A DNA stretch of 64,000 nt from assembly GCF_013282575.1 (NCBI RefSeq), contig NZ_JAAAYE010000019.1, positions 37,931 to 101,930 of the forward strand, written 5' to 3'. This stretch comes from Paraburkholderia sp. NMBU_R16. Its GTDB lineage: Bacteria; Pseudomonadota; Gammaproteobacteria; Burkholderiales; Burkholderiaceae. Made by a program: the position numbers and the translations under genes. Positions 60,105-64,000 of this stretch are shown one piece after another (the first letter of the stretch is position 1; each line of letters opens with the position of its first letter). Below the pieces are notes generated by a model that had not been told where the DNA came from, did no database searches, and saw only the letters and a program-made list of their open reading frames with translations.

Positions 60105-60770
60105 GAGCAGTTCTCCCTAAAGACCGGCACCGAGCCGCAATGCAGAACGCGCAGCAAACGGCGGACCGGGCTCCGCGGGCCGGCGGTCAGCCCAAAATCA
60201 GGGTTCCGCCACCATTTCTTCACACATCCGATAAATGACGACGATATCCCGATTGGCAATATTGTTATTCCATGCCATCGGACCGTTACTACTCGGTGAC
60301 AAGCAAATCGTTCTTATAGACATACTTGACATCGGTCGAAATGACGCTTCGGTAAAATGCCTACCTCGCAAACCAAACAGGTTCGCTTCGTAGAAATCCA
60401 TTCCATATTGCGAAGTTCGGCGAGCGGTATTAGTATTGCTCCAGCAGCGAATCCGAGTTTGAGCGTGCGTCATCAGCGTGGATATCCGAAACAATTACCC
60501 GCTCAGCCCGTGCGGGCACACGCCTATCCGTAATTAATACTCGTTCTTACATTATCGTAAGAGGGAAGCGAAAACGTTTCAACTCGTAGCACTAATTGAT
60601 TATAGAGCATGTTCGTATTTAATCGATCGATTGAATTTTTTGCGATTTTCACCCGTCGCAGTGCGCGACGGTGTGGGTGAAAGGCAATCCACCGCGCAAA
60701 ACCGATTCCGTCGCTCTCCTGGCTGATCGGCGAAAACGAATAGATGGTCTGGTTTTACTGGGAGTAGAGC
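60105..60770. promoter_or_regulatory. AT-rich gene-free region with a two-tier hairpin before the pha unit
   Basis: About 666 bases with no credible gene. Composition falls well below the flanks, most clearly at 60200-60650 (e.g. TTAATCGATCGATTGAATTT near 60619). Seen: a stem TTTCACCC (60647-60654) with GGGTGAAA (60675-60682), enclosing GTCGC-N5-GCGAC, about 90 bases ahead of the small gene at 60771. A leader RNA structure, a promoter region or an sRNA could sit here. Confidence 0.45.
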
Positions 60771-60968
60771 ATGTTAAGCCCACATGAATTTGCCACTTTG
60801 ATTCTGGTCCGCGATGCCCCCGACCAGATCGAGGCACACCGCGCCGAACTCGGCACCTTGCTCGAGCGCGAACTCGTCGCGCTCGACGAGGCGGAGCGCG
60901 GGATACCGCGGCCGCGCATCACGCCGAACGGCAACTCGGTCCTCGAGGCGTTCGCACGCATGCGATGA
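60771..60968 (+). CDS. Small hypothetical protein upstream of phaB, 65 aa
   Basis: GGGAGTAGAGC precedes ATG 60771. Helical, acidic: MLSPHEFATLILVRDAPDQI, then HRAELGTLLERELVALDEAE, then a conserved-looking tail RGIPRPRITPNGNSVLEAFA RMR. It is 54 bases ahead of phaB, so probably the same transcript. No family recognised; small proteins before phaB may help regulate PHB, which is only a guess. Confidence 0.75.
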   Translation: MLSPHEFATLILVRDAPDQIEAHRAELGTLLERELVALDEAERGIPRPRITPNGNSVLEAFARMR

Positions 60969-61022
60969 CGGCCTGGCGCCGTCCGGCATCCCTTCGTACA
61001 TCACAATTTTGGAGAACCCTAT

Positions 61023-61766
61023 ATGGCAAGAAGAGTTGCCCTCGTTACTGGCGGCATGGGCGGAATCGGCGAAGCAATCAGCGTCAAGCTGCATGACGCC
61101 GGATACACCGTCGTCGTCACTTACTCGCCGAATAATACGAATGCGGACAGCTGGCTTGCCAAGATGGACGCGAACGGGCGCCAGTTTCGCGCGTATGCCG
61201 TGGATGTCGCCGACTACGAGTCATGTGCGCGCTGTGCCGCGCAGATCCGCTCCGAAATCGGACCGATCGACATCCTCATCAACAATGCCGGCATCACACG
61301 CGACGCCAGTTTCAAGAAGCTCGACAAGGGTGCCTGGGATGCCGTATTGAGCACCAATCTGGATTCGGTCTTCAACATGACGAAGCAGTGGTACGAGGAC
61401 ATGACGGCCCGCGGTTGGGGGCGCATCGTCAATATTTCATCTGTGATCGGCTGTAAAGGCGGGTTCGGGCAAACGAACTACGCTGCGGCGAAGGCAGGCA
61501 TGCATGGGTTTACCAAGTCGCTTGCGCTCGAATTGGCCCGCAAGGGGGTGACGGTCAATACCGTATCGCCGGGCTTCATTGCAACGCGTATGGTCATGGC
61601 GGTACCGGAGGACGTCTTGAAGACGAAAATCCTGCCCGAGATTCCCGTCGGCCGACTCGGTCAGCCCGAGGAGGTCGCCGCGTTGATCGCCTATTTGTGC
61701 TCGGACGAAGCGGGTTTCGTCACCGGGGCCAACATCTCGATCAACGGTGGACAGCATCTGCAATAG
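61023..61766 (+). CDS. phaB: Acetoacetyl-CoA reductase PhaB
   Basis: NADPH-dependent SDR, 247 aa, which turns acetoacetyl-CoA into (R)-3-hydroxybutyryl-CoA for polyhydroxybutyrate. VALVTGGMGGIGEAISVKLH binds the cofactor; DILINNAGITRDASFKKLDK is typical of PhaB; catalytic S and Y-x3-K are in IVNISSVIGCKGGFGQTNYA and AAKAGMHGFTKSLALELA; VNTVSPGFIATRMVMAVPED and ANISINGGQHLQ end it. GGAGAACCCTAT precedes ATG 61023. No phaA or phaC gene is near, so it is a stand-alone copy, as Burkholderia often has. Confidence 0.93.
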   Translation: MARRVALVTGGMGGIGEAISVKLHDAGYTVVVTYSPNNTNADSWLAKMDANGRQFRAYAVDVADYESCARCAAQIRSEIGPIDILINNAGITRDASFKKLDKGAWDAVLSTNLDSVFNMTKQWYEDMTARGWGRIVNISSVIGCKGGFGQTNYAAAKAGMHGFTKSLALELARKGVTVNTVSPGFIATRMVMAVPEDVLKTKILPEIPVGRLGQPEEVAALIAYLCSDEAGFVTGANISINGGQHLQ

Positions 61767-61867
61767 CGGCGCCGCGATGCTTCGCGGCATCGTTGCCGCA
61801 CGTCGGTTCCGCCCCCGTCCGGCGCCGCGCCGACACTCCTGACGCGGACAGCCACCGGACGGAATTT

Positions 61868-61903
61868 GCCGCGCGCCACGCGTCACGTGCGCGCGGCTTT
61901 TTC
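61868..61903 (+). terminator. Rho-independent terminator after phaB
   Basis: GCCGCGCGC (61868-61876), a 12-base loop, GCGCGCGGC (61889-61897) and then TTTTTC: a perfect 9-bp GC stem followed by a T-run, about 100 bases past the phaB stop. Confidence 0.8.
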
Positions 61904-62062
61904 TTGGCTTCACGAAGACGTTCGTCGAAGGCCGCCACGCAGTGGGAACAGCGGTTGCTCATTCGCCGACGCGCACGTCGCCCGCCCTGGCGCCGACGCA
62001 CCCCATCGTTGCTGCGAGCGCGCCGGTGACATGCGCTCGGGCCCAATCGCCAAGGACCGCCT

Positions 62063-63844
62063 ATGTCGCTCTCCCTCGCCCGGCGCCTCGCAGCGGCCAG
62101 CCTCACGGCCACCCTGTCCGCGAGCCTGGTTGCGCTCAGCGTCTGTTACGGCGCGCAGCCGATCGAGGCGCCGCCATATTCGAGCGCTGTCGCCCGGCAA
62201 TCGCCGCCGATCGCGGCATCGCAGGTCAACCCCCACGCCCAGCCCTCTCCCGTCGAGCCGGCATCTCCGTTCGCGCTGTACGGCGAGCTCTATCGCGCGG
62301 TGGAGCTCGCCCGGATTTTTCCGGATAGCAAGACGTTCGCCGATATGATTCCGAACGCACCGCCACAGAAGATCGTCGCCGAGTTCGCCGCACAGCGGGA
62401 CCAGCCCGGATTCGATCTGCGCAAATTCGTGGAAGCGCGGTTCAGCGCCCCGGCCGGCAGCGATAGCCACTATGCAACGGATCCGAATCAGAACGTCGTC
62501 GCGCACATCGACACGCTTTGGAACGTGCTACGCCGCGGCCCCGATCGCGTCGAGAGCCGATGGTCGTCTCTGCTGGCGCTGCCTCAGCCCTACGTCGTCC
62601 CGGGTGGCCGCTTCGACGAAATCTATTACTGGGATTCGTACTTCATCATGCTCGGCCTCGAACAAAGCGGCCGGCACGACTTGGCGAAGGAGGAGCTCGA
62701 GAATTTCGCCACGCTGATCGACCGTTACGGGCACATTCCCAACGGCAATCGCACCTATTATCTGAGCCGCTCGCAACCGCCGTTCTTCGCGCAGATGGTC
62801 GGCCTCATCGCGAGCGAGGACGGCGACCGTGTCTATCTGGATTCGCTGCCGGAACTCAAAGCGGAATATGCCTACTGGATGGACGGCGCGGACAAGCTTG
62901 CGCCCGGCCGCGCTTATCGCCACGTGGTTCGGCTACCAGACGGCACATTGCTCAATCGCTACTGGGACGACCTCGCGCTGCCGCGCGATGAATCGTATCG
63001 CGAGGACCTGGCGACTGCGGCCGCCACCCCGCAACGCGGCGCACCCGACCTGTGGCGCAATTTGCGCGCGGGCGGCGAGACGGGCTGGGATTTCAGCTCG
63101 AGATGGTTCGCCGACGATGCGACGCTCGCGTCTATCGAAGTGACGGAACTGATCCCCGTCGACCTGAATTCGCTCATGTACGGTCTCGAGAAGACGCTGG
63201 CAAAGGCGTACCGTATCCAGGGCGATGCCGCGCATGCGGAGAACCTGGAGGTGCGGGCGAGGACACGTGCCGAAGCGATTCGGCGCTGGTTGTGGGATCC
63301 GCAGATCAAGGCGTTCGGCGACTATCAATTCGTCCAGCGCAAGCTCACTCATCGATTGACGGCTGCCGCCGTCTACCCGCTGTTTGCCGGCGTCGCGACG
63401 CGCGACGAGGCGCACGAAACCGCCGCAACGATTCGGCGAGGACTGCTTCGGCCCGGCGGCATGGCGACGACGCAAGTCAAGACCGGCCAGCAATGGGACG
63501 AACCGAACGGCTGGGCACCGCTGCAGTATCTTGCGGTGACCGGGCTGCGCCGCTATGGCGAGGACGAACTGGCGCGCACGATCGCGACGCGTTGGATTCG
63601 CACCAACGTCGCGGCCTATGTCCGCACGGGAAAACTCGTCGAAAAATACGATGTGAGTGCCGATACGTCGGCCGCCGGTGGTGGCGAGTATCCGCTGCAG
63701 GACGGCTTCGGCTGGACCAACGGCGTGCTACGGGTGCTATTGGCATCGTATCCGAACGCTGTCGACATCGCGGCTGCGAAACCCTCGAGCGCCGCAGCGT
63801 TTGCCACGCCCATGCGCGCTTCCATGAAGCGCGATCGGCGCTGA
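62063..63844 (+). CDS. treA: Periplasmic trehalase (GH37)
   Basis: Splits trehalose to two glucose outside the inner membrane. 593 aa with a signal peptide (SLARRLAAASLTATLSASLV ALSVCYG). GH37 signatures: PGGRFDEIYYWDSYF (signature 1), QWDEPNGWAPLQYL (signature 2), with NGNRTYYLSRSQPPFFAQMV and ETGWDFSSRWFADDAT between, the last carrying the catalytic-acid Asp region; GGGEYPLQDGFGWTNGV holds the second catalytic acid area. Length is near that of E. coli TreA (565 aa) with a longer leader. ATG 62063 is preceded by AAGGACCGCCT. It appears to be a single-gene unit. Confidence 0.94.
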   Translation: MSLSLARRLAAASLTATLSASLVALSVCYGAQPIEAPPYSSAVARQSPPIAASQVNPHAQPSPVEPASPFALYGELYRAVELARIFPDSKTFADMIPNAPPQKIVAEFAAQRDQPGFDLRKFVEARFSAPAGSDSHYATDPNQNVVAHIDTLWNVLRRGPDRVESRWSSLLALPQPYVVPGGRFDEIYYWDSYFIMLGLEQSGRHDLAKEELENFATLIDRYGHIPNGNRTYYLSRSQPPFFAQMVGLIASEDGDRVYLDSLPELKAEYAYWMDGADKLAPGRAYRHVVRLPDGTLLNRYWDDLALPRDESYREDLATAAATPQRGAPDLWRNLRAGGETGWDFSSRWFADDATLASIEVTELIPVDLNSLMYGLEKTLAKAYRIQGDAAHAENLEVRARTRAEAIRRWLWDPQIKAFGDYQFVQRKLTHRLTAAAVYPLFAGVATRDEAHETAATIRRGLLRPGGMATTQVKTGQQWDEPNGWAPLQYLAVTGLRRYGEDELARTIATRWIRTNVAAYVRTGKLVEKYDVSADTSAAGGGEYPLQDGFGWTNGVLRVLLASYPNAVDIAAAKPSSAAAFATPMRASMKRDRR

Positions 63845-64000
63845 CCGCCTTCGGCACAGCGAGCGCTTTTTTCGCCTCTTTTGAATTCCGAGTGGGTGAT
63901 GTTAGCGGGTCAAGGGCGGGCGTAAGCCCGGCGCAGCGAACCCTTGAGGCGCTCTGAATCGACAAGCTGAGGTATGGCTGGTTGCGGCAGAATGCGGCAA

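Noticed and set aside
60198..60494. 98-codon minus frame in the AT-rich gap before the pha unit
   Set aside because: No ribosome site, no family resemblance, odd composition; treated as noncoding.

Overview
The window is high-GC proteobacterial chromosome, most like Burkholderia sensu lato (Burkholderia, Paraburkholderia, Trinickia and relatives). Pointers are a BCAM0308-family gene, a BPSS1780-family membrane protein, DUF3309, PHB metabolism (phaB), an EgtB/EgtD ergothioneine pair and the general codon style. I saw no rRNA, tRNA or CRISPR array. The assignment rests on recognised protein families; no search was run.

Region 1 (1-6.8 kb) is an accessory, decaying stretch. It holds the 5' part of an MHS-type MFS transporter that runs off the left edge, a frameshifted small secreted protein, two orphan hypotheticals (one with a HEPN-like RX4H motif), a tyrosine recombinase whose catalytic Arg I codon is a TGA stop, and an IS21-family remnant with five 23-bp end repeats. 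The remnant's broken istA is joined directly to a 5'-deleted, frameshifted PEP synthase. Region 2 (6.8-10.2 kb) holds an AI-2E-family exporter with a small membrane protein, a VIT-family transporter and a BCAM0308-family protein. Two FNR/ANR-like boxes, at 8501-8514 and 9627-9640, suggest oxygen control.

Region 3 (10.6-15.7 kb) is accessory: TetR plus a divergent thioredoxin-reductase-like flavoprotein, a methyltransferase, a CPCC protein, a TumE/TumA-like toxin-antitoxin pair with a perfect palindrome between its promoter hexamers, and a YdeI-like protein. Region 4 (15.7-22.3 kb) has an FrcBCA-like sugar ABC importer divergent from a three-gene 2-oxo-acid dehydrogenase operon (E1 alpha, E1 beta, E2, no E3). 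Region 5 (22.4-36.2 kb) carries stress, envelope and housekeeping genes: DUF3309, a GT4 enzyme, a HAD-ATPase fusion, MgtC/SapB, DUF4142, a MurA paralogue, YigZ, a WRE-repeat secreted protein, egtB/egtD, DUF72, gamma-glutamyltransferase and a BPSS1780 protein.

Region 6 (36.2-41.7 kb) holds a very large Lhr helicase and CheV. Region 7 (41.8-52.8 kb) is a compact glycan-building cluster: PIG-L deacetylase, two GT2, a GT4, a GmhB-like phosphatase, two GT9, a carbamoyltransferase, another glycosyltransferase and a UDP-glucuronate decarboxylase-like SDR. Most forward genes overlap by 4-14 bases or lie within 15, which suggests one coupled operon making a carbamoylated, heptose- or pentose-containing glycan. 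Region 8 (52.9-64 kb) has a truncated alcohol dehydrogenase, a HicAB pair, an 898-aa Atm1-type ABC exporter fused to a degenerate kinase-like ATPase domain and a receiver domain, an internally deleted transketolase, small stress proteins (DUF2795, PRC-barrel, a 55-aa CxxCxGxG protein), a small gene with phaB, and a periplasmic trehalase.

The most unusual items are the ABC-exporter/receiver fusion, the carbamoyl-glycan operon, the stop codon exactly at the integrase's catalytic arginine, and the paired FNR-like promoters.
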